From contig NZ_JADKRZ010000001.1 in the NCBI RefSeq assembly GCF_015350905.1, positions 620,001 to 684,000 of the forward strand: a stretch of DNA of 64,000 bases, given 5' to 3'. The position numbers and the translations under genes were made by a program. The notes beneath the pieces were generated by a model that saw only the letters and a program-made list of their open reading frames with translations, did no database searches and was not told where the DNA came from. Position 1 is the first letter of the stretch. The number at the start of each line of letters is the position of its first letter. Origin of the DNA: Curtobacterium sp. VKM Ac-2865. Its GTDB lineage: Bacteria; Actinomycetota; Actinomycetes; Actinomycetales; Microbacteriaceae. Of this stretch, positions 1 to 7,941 are shown piece after piece.

Positions 1-1
1 G

Positions 2-454
2 CCGCGGCAGTTTCAGCTCGTCGTCGACGAGCGCGACGAGAGCTGGACGTTCGATTGGCAGGGCGACCGTCACCGCGACCAGTACGCGGAGGGCGTCCTC
101 CACTCGGTCGACGGGCCGGTGGAGGTCAGCTTTGCCCGCAGCGGCACGGTAGCTTCTCCGGTTCGGCTGCTGACTCCGGAGCTTCTGCCCTTGTGGGGCT
201 CGCCCGCGAGCTTCGTCCCGGTCCTGGTTCAACGGATCCACGGACACTGGCTGCTCGTGACCTTCGAGCATGAGCGCGACCCGGCGGACCGCGTAACGGT
301 GGTCATCGACGAGCGGGACGGCATCGCGCACCGCTGGTATGGCACGAGGGAAGTCACGGTGCTCACTCAGGTTCGAATGATGGATGACGACGAGCCGGCA
401 CCGCCGCGCCCCCGCTTCTCCCGGCTGTCGGAGTGGCCAGCGCTCGAATACTGA
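2..454 (+). CDS. Unknown protein, 5' end outside window
   Basis: The frame is open from the first bases of the window and stops with TGA at 452-454, giving the last 150 residues of a protein whose start lies to the left. I do not recognise the family. The visible part is soluble, with no membrane segment, and is rich in beta-prone stretches, Asp, Arg and Trp. A motif of the form V-(V/I)-D-E-R-D occurs twice (VVDERDESW near the beginning and VVIDERDGIAHRW further on), which hints at an internal duplication of about 90 residues. The tail is acidic then Pro-rich (DDDEPAPPRPR). An internal ATG is less likely as the start because the frame and codon bias continue unbroken upstream. Confidence 0.6.
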   Translation, partial: PRQFQLVVDERDESWTFDWQGDRHRDQYAEGVLHSVDGPVEVSFARSGTVASPVRLLTPELLPLWGSPASFVPVLVQRIHGHWLLVTFEHERDPADRVTVVIDERDGIAHRWYGTREVTVLTQVRMMDDDEPAPPRPRFSRLSEWPALEY

Positions 455-655
455 GTGTCGCGCCGTCGTCTCGCTCACCGATCGGTCACCGGTCAACGTC
501 TGGGGGTCGCCTCGTGGGAGGAGCCACTGGTGCCCTCGGAGTGGCCGAGCTATCGTCACGAAATGGCAGCGGTTCCGTTGCTCACGTGGGTGATCAGAGT
601 GAGGACAGAGCATGAACGGGAGAGTGGCGGTGGTCAGGAGTGCGAGGATCGCAGC

Positions 656-1249
656 GTGCCACTTCGCTCCCTCGCGACGCTCGACGATGCGACGTTCGAT
701 GTGACCGCCGCACGAGTGGTTGACGGTCTCTTGCTCCTTCGTGGGTCGGTCGAAGACCATGACACGAGCGTGGGCTCAGCTCGGTTACCAGTCACTCTGA
801 CAGTCCCCGATGCAACAGACGTCGTCGTCGACAGCGCCGGAGGGACCGGCGAGCTCGTGCTCGAGAGCTTCGACGTCACCTCGACGTCAGTGACGCTTCG
901 AGGTGTGATCCCATGCACGGTCACCGTGACCACAACGGCACGGAGCCAGGTGCTGCTCGATGTCGGTCTGACCCCTCTTGCGGTCCGTCGGTGGGGCCGA
1001 TGGCAGCCCTGGGACGGGGGCACGCCGGTGCTGCTTGACTACCGCGCCGTGTCGCGGCGACTCCGGAGCACTGACTGCACCGCATGCACGCATCCGTGGG
1101 AAGAGCACCCAGGCGGAGAGGATGCGGCGCTGACGACCTGTGGTGAATGCGTGTACGAGCACGAGCATGGTGAGCTGCCGCCGGGGCGATCGATCTGCAC
1201 GGCGGCCGTGCCGCAGCGGCTTCTGCAGCCCTATGCAGCGAAACCGTGA
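656..1249 (+). CDS. Unknown protein with Cys4-type C-terminal tail
   Basis: This 197-residue protein is not assigned to a named family. The first two thirds alternate Val/Thr/Leu in a beta-sandwich-like pattern. The last 50 residues hold CTAC and CGEC pairs separated by a His/Glu-rich loop, plus a later Cys, which is a plausible small zinc-binding module. The frame is open back to a GTG at 455, but the N-terminal 67 residues coded from there look non-coding. A GTG at 656 is preceded by GAGG about 8 bases upstream and begins just before the well-behaved part, so I prefer it. The next gene upstream ends at 454, leaving a 200-base gap that holds only this possible extension. Confidence 0.5.
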   Translation: MPLRSLATLDDATFDVTAARVVDGLLLLRGSVEDHDTSVGSARLPVTLTVPDATDVVVDSAGGTGELVLESFDVTSTSVTLRGVIPCTVTVTTTARSQVLLDVGLTPLAVRRWGRWQPWDGGTPVLLDYRAVSRRLRSTDCTACTHPWEEHPGGEDAALTTCGECVYEHEHGELPPGRSICTAAVPQRLLQPYAAKP

Positions 1250-1367
1250 TGCGGGCATCCAGGAGGGGACGAGCGGAGATGGTTCTCTCGACAGCCGATC
1301 GGCCATCGAGACGACCGGTACTGTGTCGTCGCGGTCGCTCGACTGCTCGAATCGGGGGATGCTGACC

Positions 1368-1892
1368 ATGTCTGACGCAATCGAGGCGCAGCTCGACGCG
1401 ATCTTCGCTGCCCGGGACCGCGAGGACATGCGACCGACCATCGACGCGCTGCTTCCCATCCACAACGAGCACCCGGAGAACCCTCGGGTCCTCTACGAGC
1501 TCGGTGGTGCCTACGACACGGCTGGGGACGAGGCGGAGGCGCTCAGCTTCTACGAGCGAGCGATGGAACGAGGACTTGCCGGAGACGTCCGGCGCCGCTG
1601 CTGGCTCCAGTACGGGAGCACCCTCCGGAACCTCGGCCGGATCGACGACTCCCTCCGGGTCTTCGCGCGGGCGCGGGCTGAGTTCCCTGACTCCGTCGCC
1701 CTGGGAGCCTTCGAGGCCCTGACCTTCCACGCCGACGGGCGACCGAACACCGCCCTCGCCAGCCTTCTCGTGCTCCTCGCAGAGCACGTGCATGCTCCGG
1801 AGCTCGACCGGTACAAGCCGGCCTTGCGCGGCAACGCTGACTACCTCGCCTCGCTGGGGACAGGAGACGAGCCCGCTCACTCGGGGACCTGA
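1368..1892 (+). CDS. Tetratricopeptide-repeat protein (TPR_5-like)
   Basis: This 174-residue helical protein is built from degenerate TPR units. The pattern LYELGGAYDTAGDEAEALSFY followed by a second unit, STLRNLGRIDDSLRVFARA, carries the small and aromatic residues expected at TPR positions 8, 20 and 27. Such proteins act as cytoplasmic protein-interaction scaffolds; length and arrangement resemble the actinobacterial TPR_5 group, whose targets are mostly unknown. ATG 1368 is chosen because GGGGGA ends about 8 bases before it; an in-frame ATG at 1359 overlaps that site. The gene faces the importer operon that ends at 1959. No signal peptide or membrane segment is seen. Confidence 0.75.
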   Translation: MSDAIEAQLDAIFAARDREDMRPTIDALLPIHNEHPENPRVLYELGGAYDTAGDEAEALSFYERAMERGLAGDVRRRCWLQYGSTLRNLGRIDDSLRVFARARAEFPDSVALGAFEALTFHADGRPNTALASLLVLLAEHVHAPELDRYKPALRGNADYLASLGTGDEPAHSGT

Positions 1893-1958
1893 CGGGGAAC
1901 GGTCGATCTGATCGTGCCCTTCGTCGCTTGCCCGAGACGTCGGTGTCTCACGCGCCCC

Positions 1959-2786
1959 TCACACCGACGCCGAACGACCCCCCGCACCACCCGCGTGGTG
2001 CCGCCCGATCGGCACCATCAGCGGCGACCCCGACACCGGGTCCGTCGTGATCACGCTCTCGAGCCGGAACAACCGGCGCACGGTCTCCTCGGTGAGCACA
2101 GCCGCGGGCGTGCCGGCAGCGCACACCGTGCCGTCGGCCAGCGCCACCAGGTGGTCCGCGTACCGCGCCGCGAGGTTCAGGTCGTGCAGCACCATCACGA
2201 TGGTGGTCCCGTTGCGGAGGTTGAGGTCGCGCAGCAGGTCGAGCACCTCGACCTGGTGTGCGACGTCGAGGAACGTCGTGGGCTCGTCGAGCAGCAGCAC
2301 GTCGGTCTCCTGCGCCAGCGCCATCGCGATCCAGACGCGCTGCCGCTGCCCGCCGGAGAGCTCGTCGACGTTCCGGTCCGCCAGCTCGGTGGTGCCGGTG
2401 ACGTCGAGGGCGGTCCCCACGGCGTCGTCGTCCGCACGACTCCAGCGCTGGAACGCCCGCTGGTGCGGGTGCCGTCCGCGTCCGACCAGGTCGGCGACGG
2501 AGATGCCCTCCGGCACGATCGGCGACTGCGGTAGCAACCCGAGCGTCTTCGCGAGTTCGCGCGCGGGGGTCTGGTGCACGGCGCGTCCGTCGAGCAGCAC
2601 CTGTCCGCCGGCAGGGCGCAGCAGCCGGGACATCGAGCGCAGCAGGGTCGACTTGCCGCAGGCGTTCGCGCCGACGATCGCGGTGATCCGGCCGGTCGGG
2701 AGCTCGAGCGACAGGTCGTCGATCACGGTGCGGTCGTCGTAGCCGAGGGTGAGGCCGGTCGTGCGGAGGTCGTGGGCGGTGGTCAC
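1959..2786 (-). CDS. Iron-siderophore ABC importer, ATP-binding subunit
   Basis: This 275-residue ATPase of the FecE/FepC type drives siderophore-iron uptake with the two permeases encoded just upstream. Walker A is GANACGKST (about residues 38-46), the ABC signature is ELSGGQRQR, Walker B is VLLLDEPTTFLD, and the switch His lies in VMVLHDLNLA. The GTG start at 2786 overlaps the TGA of the preceding permease (GTGA), and AGGGGG lies about 8 bases upstream, so translation is probably coupled. It is the last gene of the SBP-permease-permease-ATPase operon controlled by the box at 6108-6126. Confidence 0.93.
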   Translation of the reverse strand: MTTAHDLRTTGLTLGYDDRTVIDDLSLELPTGRITAIVGANACGKSTLLRSMSRLLRPAGGQVLLDGRAVHQTPARELAKTLGLLPQSPIVPEGISVADLVGRGRHPHQRAFQRWSRADDDAVGTALDVTGTTELADRNVDELSGGQRQRVWIAMALAQETDVLLLDEPTTFLDVAHQVEVLDLLRDLNLRNGTTIVMVLHDLNLAARYADHLVALADGTVCAAGTPAAVLTEETVRRLFRLESVITTDPVSGSPLMVPIGRHHAGGAGGRSASV

Positions 2787-3901
2787 AGCGAGGTCCCCCT
2801 GCGGTTGGTGCGGATGATGAGCCAGACGAGGTACGGCGAGCCGAGCACCCCGGTGACGACGCCGACGGGGTAGCGGACCCCGAGCGCGTTCTGCCCGACC
2901 AGGTCCGCCACCAGCACGAGCGCGGCACCGACGAGCCCCGCGGGCAGGAGCGGTGACGTCCCGGCACCGACGAGCCGAGCGGCGATCGGCCCGGACAGGA
3001 ACGCGACGAAGGCGATCGGCCCCGAGGCCGCCGTGGCGAACGCGACGAGGCCGACGGCCGCGACGATCACGAGCACCCGCGTCCGTTCGACCCGGACGCC
3101 CTGGGCGGACGCCGCGTCGTCGCCGAGCCGCAGCGCGGCGAGGCCACGGCCCTGTCCGAGGAGCACGGGTCCCAGGACCGCGAGGGCCACGACGGTGGGG
3201 AGCACAGCCTCCCAGTCGGCGCCGTTGAGACTGCCGGTCAGCCACCGCGTCGCCTCCTGCAGGTCCCACTGGGCCGCGCGCGACAGCACGTACGCCGTGA
3301 CGGACTCGAGCATCGCGGCCACGCCGATCCCGATCAGGATGAGCCGCGTGCCGGCGACCCCGTCCCGGTACGCCAGCAGGTAGACCACCAGGGCGACGCC
3401 GAGGGCGGCGACGATGGCGAAGGCCGAGACGGCCGCACCGCTCAGGCCGAGCGTGATGATCGCGAAGGCGGCCGCGGCGCTCGCACCGGAGCTGATGCCG
3501 ATGACGTCCGGGCTGGCGAGCGGGTTGCGGAGCATGGTCTGGATCGCGACCCCGGCGAGCCCGAAGCAGAAGCCCGTGACGGCGCCGAGCACGGCTCGTG
3601 GCAGGCGGAGCCGACCGACGGTGAACGAGGCGCCCGGGACGTCTCGCCCCGTGACGACGGCGACGACGTCGGGGATCGAGTACAAGCGTTCGCCGACGAC
3701 GAGCGTGGCGGTGAACGCGACGAGGACCACTGCGGCGAGCACGCCGATGACGACGCCGGCGCGCACGGCACGGCGACGACGGATGCGGCGGACCGTGGCC
3801 GCGGTGCTGCCGGACTTCGGGGTGCCGGGGACGTCCTGCCGGACGGCGTCGAGGTGCGGATGCGTGTCCGCGACACGATCCGGCGGCGGGTTCCTGCTCA
3901 C
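2783..3901 (-). CDS. Iron-siderophore ABC importer, second permease subunit
   Basis: This 372-residue FecCD-family permease has about nine to ten hydrophobic segments after a charged cytoplasmic N terminus of about 45 residues rich in Arg. Family hallmarks include MLRNPLASPDVIGISSGAS, ATRWLTGSLNG and the terminal LGSPYLVWLIIRTNR. It forms the translocation pore as a heterodimer with the permease at 3898-4926 and docks on the ATPase at 1959-2786. The GTG start at 3901 overlaps the upstream stop (GTGA), and the stop overlaps the ATPase start. The substrate is inferred as a ferric siderophore from the family and the iron-repressor box; the exact siderophore cannot be told. Confidence 0.93.
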   Translation of the reverse strand: MSRNPPPDRVADTHPHLDAVRQDVPGTPKSGSTAATVRRIRRRRAVRAGVVIGVLAAVVLVAFTATLVVGERLYSIPDVVAVVTGRDVPGASFTVGRLRLPRAVLGAVTGFCFGLAGVAIQTMLRNPLASPDVIGISSGASAAAAFAIITLGLSGAAVSAFAIVAALGVALVVYLLAYRDGVAGTRLILIGIGVAAMLESVTAYVLSRAAQWDLQEATRWLTGSLNGADWEAVLPTVVALAVLGPVLLGQGRGLAALRLGDDAASAQGVRVERTRVLVIVAAVGLVAFATAASGPIAFVAFLSGPIAARLVGAGTSPLLPAGLVGAALVLVADLVGQNALGVRYPVGVVTGVLGSPYLVWLIIRTNRRGTSL

Positions 3902-4926
3902 AGCGACCGGACCTTCCGACGTCGGATGATCGCGATGAACACCGGCGCACCGACGATCGCGGTGATGATCCCGACGTCGATCTCCTCGGGGCGCGCGACG
4001 ACCCGACCGAGCACGTCCGCCGCGACGAGCAGCACGGCTCCCCCGACGGCCGAGAACGGCAGCAGCCAGCGGTGGTCGGTGCCGACGAGCAGCCGGTACG
4101 CGTGCGGGACGACGAGCCCGACGAACCCGATGGGGCCTGCGACGGCCGTGCTCGCACCGCACAGCAGCACGGCGCCGGTCGCGGCGAGACCGCGGGTGAT
4201 CGCGACGCGCTCGCCGAGGCCGGCGGCGAGGTCGTCGCCGAGTGCCAGCGTGTTCAGGCCCTTCGCGGTCGCGGCGCAGAGCAGCGCTCCGGCGGCCAGG
4301 AACGGCAGCACCTGCAGGATCCGGTCGGCGGTGGCACCGCCGACGCCGCCGATCTGCCAGGACCGCACGCCCTCGGCGATGTCGCCGCGGGGCAGCGAGA
4401 CGGCGATGACCAGCGACGCGAAGGCAGCGGACGACGCCGCACCCGCCAGCGCGAGCTTGAGCGGGCTGGCTCCCCCGCGGCCGAGCGACCCGACGACGTA
4501 CACGAAGACCGCGGCGACCGCCGCTCCGGCGATCGCGACCCACATGGTCGCGATCGCGGCGGAGAGCCCGAACCACGCCATCCCGGTCACCACCGCGAGC
4601 GAGGCGCCCGCGTTGACCCCGAGGATTCCCGGGTCGGCCAACGGGTTGCGGGTCACGCCCTGCATGACGGTCCCGGCGATCGCCAGGGAGGCTCCGATCA
4701 CCACCGCGAGCAGGGTGCGTGGCAGACGTACCGCGACCGCGGCCTCCCCCACGGTCCGCGACGAGCCCGTCAGCCCGGCGAGCACCTCGTCCGCGCTGAC
4801 CGCGCGGGCGCCGACCGTCACGGAGAGCAGGACGAGACCCGCCAGCACGGCGAGACTGACGACGAACCACACCGGCCGCGCCGAGTGGCGCGACCGGTGT
4901 GTTGTCGTCGTGGCGAGGTCGGTCAC
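3898..4926 (-). CDS. Iron-siderophore ABC importer, first permease subunit
   Basis: This 342-residue FecCD-family integral membrane protein has about nine to ten transmembrane helices. Diagnostic stretches are VTRNPLADPGILGVNAGAS, RSWQIGGVGG and PIGFVGLVVPHAYRLLVG, and the C-terminal GAPVFIAIIRR corresponds to the segment that contacts the ATPase. The GTG start at 4926 directly follows the TAG stop of the binding-protein gene with no spacer, and its own TGA overlaps the GTG of the second permease. This tight arrangement indicates one polycistronic message. Confidence 0.93.
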   Translation of the reverse strand: MTDLATTTTHRSRHSARPVWFVVSLAVLAGLVLLSVTVGARAVSADEVLAGLTGSSRTVGEAAVAVRLPRTLLAVVIGASLAIAGTVMQGVTRNPLADPGILGVNAGASLAVVTGMAWFGLSAAIATMWVAIAGAAVAAVFVYVVGSLGRGGASPLKLALAGAASSAAFASLVIAVSLPRGDIAEGVRSWQIGGVGGATADRILQVLPFLAAGALLCAATAKGLNTLALGDDLAAGLGERVAITRGLAATGAVLLCGASTAVAGPIGFVGLVVPHAYRLLVGTDHRWLLPFSAVGGAVLLVAADVLGRVVARPEEIDVGIITAIVGAPVFIAIIRRRKVRSL

Positions 4927-5976
4927 CTACGAGGCGTTGGCGGAGTCCGCGTCCGCCTTGTCGGCGGCGTCGGCCAGCATCTGCACGTAGTCCTCGAGGA
5001 CCCACGAGATCGCCAGGGGCGTCGGGTTCGCGGCAGTGCCGATCGGGTCGTCGGAGGGCAGGGCGACGATCGCGTTGTTCGCGACCGCGGGCATCTTCGA
5101 CAGGAGCGGGTCGGACTCGAGCGTCTTGACCAGGCTGTCGTCGCCGTAGGTCACGATCATGTCGACGTCGTCGAACGTGTCCACCTTCTCGGCGCTGATG
5201 GTCTCGGAGAACTCCGTGCCCTTCGACGCCTCGGCGATCGACTCGGGGGCCTCGAGGCCGAGGTCCTCGAAGAACAGCGCGCGGGTGTCCTTCGTCGTGT
5301 AGAAGCTGACCTCGCTGAGGTCACTCGCGTCGACGTGGGTGAGGAACATCGTCGACTTGCCCTCGAGCTGCGGGTGCTTGGCGACGGCGGCCTCGATGTC
5401 GTCCTCGATGCCGTCGACCAGGTCGTCGCCCTGCTCCTCGCGCCCGAGCGCCCGGCTGCTCATCTCGATGGACTCGCGCCAGTTGGTCGCCCAGGCGGCC
5501 TCGGGGTACGCGACCGTCGGGGCGATCTCGCTGAGGGTCTCGTAGTCGTCCTTCGTCAGGCCCGAGTACGGCGCGAGGATGACGTCGGGGTTCGTGTCCG
5601 CGACTGCCTCGAAGTCGATGCCGTCGGTCTCGTCGAACAGGACCGGAGTCTCCGCGTCGAGCTCCTCCAGCTCGTCCGCCACCCACGGCAGCACGCCGTC
5701 GCCGTCGTCGTCGCCGAAGTCCGCCCGAGCCATGCCGACGGGCACGATGCCGAGCGCGAGCGGCACCTCCTGGTTCTCCCACTGCACCGTGGCGACGCGC
5801 TTGGGCTCCGCGTCGATCGTGGTCGTGCCGAGCGCGTGCTCGATCGTCACCGGGAAGGCGCCGTCGGCGGACGCTGCCGAGGTGCTCTCGGCCGTGGGGG
5901 TGGTCGCGCTGCAGGCGGCGGTGAGCAGCACGGCTGCAGCGGCAGCCGAGACGGCGACGAGACGGAGTGGGCGCAC
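4927..5976 (-). CDS. Siderophore-binding lipoprotein of the ABC importer
   Basis: This 349-residue Peripla_BP_2 (FecB/FhuD-like) protein captures ferric siderophore outside the membrane and delivers it to the permeases. The N terminus is an Arg-containing signal peptide ending in a lipobox-like LLTAAC, so Cys22 is the likely lipid-modified residue. The mature part shows the fold's typical phrases, such as PKRVATVQWENQE and NPDVILAPYSGLT, and an acidic Asp-rich loop. The start is GTG 5976, preceded by AGGAAGGACC. It is the first gene of the operon, with a leader of about 130 bases below the iron box. Confidence 0.92.
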   Translation of the reverse strand: MRPLRLVAVSAAAAAVLLTAACSATTPTAESTSAASADGAFPVTIEHALGTTTIDAEPKRVATVQWENQEVPLALGIVPVGMARADFGDDDGDGVLPWVADELEELDAETPVLFDETDGIDFEAVADTNPDVILAPYSGLTKDDYETLSEIAPTVAYPEAAWATNWRESIEMSSRALGREEQGDDLVDGIEDDIEAAVAKHPQLEGKSTMFLTHVDASDLSEVSFYTTKDTRALFFEDLGLEAPESIAEASKGTEFSETISAEKVDTFDDVDMIVTYGDDSLVKTLESDPLLSKMPAVANNAIVALPSDDPIGTAANPTPLAISWVLEDYVQMLADAADKADADSANAS

Positions 5977-6107
5977 GAGAGGTCCTTCCTGGGCGCGGTC
6001 GAGTGACCGGGCAGGGGTGTGGTGTCGGCCTCGGCGCGGGCTGCGGCGTCGGCTCGTCGGGGCGGGGTGGTCCCGGCGGCGGGCGACTGATCGCTCCGGC
6101 CGCCGGG

Positions 6108-6126
6108 CAAGGCAAGCCTAACCTAA
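6108..6126 (-). promoter_or_regulatory. DtxR/IdeR-type iron-repressor box
   Basis: The 19-bp sequence CAAGGCAAGCCTAACCTAA, read on the opposite strand as TTAGGTTAGGCTTGCCTTG, matches the textbook DtxR consensus TTAGGTTAGGCTAACCTAA at 15 of 19 positions, with the first 12 identical. It lies about 130 bases upstream of the siderophore importer start. With Fe(II) loaded, the repressor would shut the operon off. It might also affect the BLUF gene on the other side, whose start is 135 bases away. Confidence 0.85.
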
Positions 6127-6260
6127 CAACCGGGTTCTCTGTACAGCCCCACAGGAGGACCTTGTCCGCGATCCGTCGCCGGGCCGGACTCCGTCCAGGA
6201 GGACACGAGTTCAGTGGGCCGCGTCTGCGCGGATGCACCGCGTGACGTCGGAGGAACCAC

Positions 6261-6677
6261 ATGCTGTCCTTGATCTACTCCAGCGTCGCGACGAGCGTCC
6301 TCGAGCCGCAGGAGCTGACCGCGCTGCTGGCACAGAGCCGCGCGTCGAACGAGCAGAACGGCATCACGGGCATGCTGCTGTACCGGAACGGCTACTTCCT
6401 GCAGGTGCTGGAGGGCCCGGACGCCGTGGTCCGACGCAAGATGCAGACGATCCGGGACGACGCCCGCCACACCAAGGTGTCCGTGCTGCTCGAGGACGTC
6501 ATCGAGGACCGTCAGTTCCCGGAGTGGACGATGGGCTTCCCCGCCGAGGACGAGCTCGAGGACGTGCCGGGCTACCGCGCGACCTTCGACGACCTCGACG
6601 CCCACGAGGGTGACGCCGTGTCGTCGGTGCCCGCACTCCGCGCGCTGGTCGGCTGGTTCCAGGCGCGCGCGTCCTGA
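6261..6677 (+). CDS. BLUF-domain blue-light sensor (stand-alone)
   Basis: This 138-residue protein consists of one BLUF domain and a short helical tail, the layout of short BLUF proteins that signal through a partner protein. The flavin-binding residues line up without gaps with AppA numbering: Tyr6 (AppA Tyr21), Asn30 (Asn45), Gln48 (Gln63), Trp89 and Met91 (Trp104 and Met106). All residues of the light-driven Tyr/Gln hydrogen-bond switch are therefore present, and the protein should bind FAD and respond to blue light. GGAGG sits 6 bases before ATG 6261. It converges on the GAF gene, leaving 22 bases between the stops. The output partner is unknown. Confidence 0.93.
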   Translation: MLSLIYSSVATSVLEPQELTALLAQSRASNEQNGITGMLLYRNGYFLQVLEGPDAVVRRKMQTIRDDARHTKVSVLLEDVIEDRQFPEWTMGFPAEDELEDVPGYRATFDDLDAHEGDAVSSVPALRALVGWFQARAS

Positions 6678-6699
6678 CCATCCCGCCGCGCCGAGGCCC

Positions 6700-7701
6700 T
6701 CAGCGGTAGAGCTCTGTGCGGGCGAGCACGGCGAAGTCGCGGAGCAGGTCCACCTCCACGGACCCTTCGCTCCTCGGTGCGGGGTCGAAGACGCACACCG
6801 CCCCGACACGGACGCCGTCGAGGGTCTCGATCGGGTGGCCGGCGTAGAAGCGGATCGCGTTGCGCGGCAGTCCACCGGCGTCGTGCCAGGCGTCACCGAC
6901 GACCATCGGCCCTGGTCCGGACACCGTGGTCCTGCAGAACGAGTCCTCGAGCGCCGTGTCCCCGGAGGCGTTCCAGGTGCCCGACTTCGTCCACTGGCGG
7001 CCCTCGGGCAGGAAGTTGATCGCTGCCCCCTGGGTCCGGAACAGCCGGCGCATGCCGTCGACGATGCGGTCGAAGCGTTCCTCCCCCGGGGTGTCCAGGA
7101 TGCCGAGGCGGTCCAGGGCGTCGTACCGCCGCTGCTCGTGCTGCGGCGCGTGTCGGTGCCCCTGCGGGCTGTCCGTCCGTGCTCGCTGCTCCGCCAGGAC
7201 CGCCCGCACGACCTCGATCACCCGCGGCCGTCCGACCGGCCCGCTGTCCACGGCGAGTGCGACGATCCCGGGGCCGGACGCCTGGACGGCAGCGGCGAGG
7301 AACCCCCGGTCAGCTCCGCCGGGGATCACCACCACGAACACCGCTGCGCGGTCACCACCCGGCCGGACCGCGTCGATCAGGGTCGTGACGCTCATGACGA
7401 CGTGCGACGGCGACTGCCCCTGCACCGCGCGCTCCGGGACGGCGAGGAGCACGACGTCGTACGTCGACGTGTCCACCCCGAGGTCGGCGTCCACAGGTCC
7501 CGCCCCCGACGACCACCACGCCGTTGCCGTGACGTCCGTGCCGCGCCCGGTGCTCGCCGCGAGTTCGTCCGCGATGAGCCGTGCTCCGGTCGACCGCCCG
7601 GCACCGTGCGGCGCGAAGGCGTCCCCGAGCACCAGCACGCGATCGGGGTCGAGCCCGCTTGCAGAGACAGTCGTGGCCGACGACGTCGTGACCGGGTCCA
7701 T
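6700..7701 (-). CDS. GAF-domain protein with N-terminal SGNH-like region
   Basis: In this 333-residue cytoplasmic protein, residues about 185-333 form a GAF domain of the type preceded by the RxxxLxxLGILDTPGEERFDRI helix, with RQWTKSGTW, DSFCRTTV, RFYAGHPI and GAVCVFD. Such domains bind small ligands or chromophores or mediate dimer signalling. The first 170 residues (RVLVLGDAFAPHGAG, then YDVVLLAVPE) look like an alpha/beta SGNH-hydrolase-like fold, but the GDS nucleophile position reads GDA, so it may be a non-catalytic binding domain. There is no enzymatic output domain, so it probably acts through a partner. ATG 7701 follows a GGAG. The SGNH reading is tentative. Confidence 0.78.
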   Translation of the reverse strand: MDPVTTSSATTVSASGLDPDRVLVLGDAFAPHGAGRSTGARLIADELAASTGRGTDVTATAWWSSGAGPVDADLGVDTSTYDVVLLAVPERAVQGQSPSHVVMSVTTLIDAVRPGGDRAAVFVVVIPGGADRGFLAAAVQASGPGIVALAVDSGPVGRPRVIEVVRAVLAEQRARTDSPQGHRHAPQHEQRRYDALDRLGILDTPGEERFDRIVDGMRRLFRTQGAAINFLPEGRQWTKSGTWNASGDTALEDSFCRTTVSGPGPMVVGDAWHDAGGLPRNAIRFYAGHPIETLDGVRVGAVCVFDPAPRSEGSVEVDLLRDFAVLARTELYR

Positions 7702-7941
7702 CGGTTCTCCGTTCCCCGAGGAGCGGCGCAGAGCACCTGCCGCGACCTCGGCCGTCTCCCTGTCGAAACAGCAGCCCCGCTGCTCGACGTCGGTTGAACG
7801 CGAGACCCTGCGGGATCCGCACCACGATACGCGAACGCGGACGGCGAGACGGCGCGACGGCGCGACGACACGGTCACACGACGGCCCGGTCGTAGGCTCG
7901 CGACCACCAGGACGACGAGCACCACGACGACCGGAGGAACG

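Noticed and set aside
6108-6126. AT-richer CCTAACCTAAC stretch as a mobile-element end
   Set aside because: It matches the DtxR consensus and sits upstream of an iron importer; no transposase is nearby.
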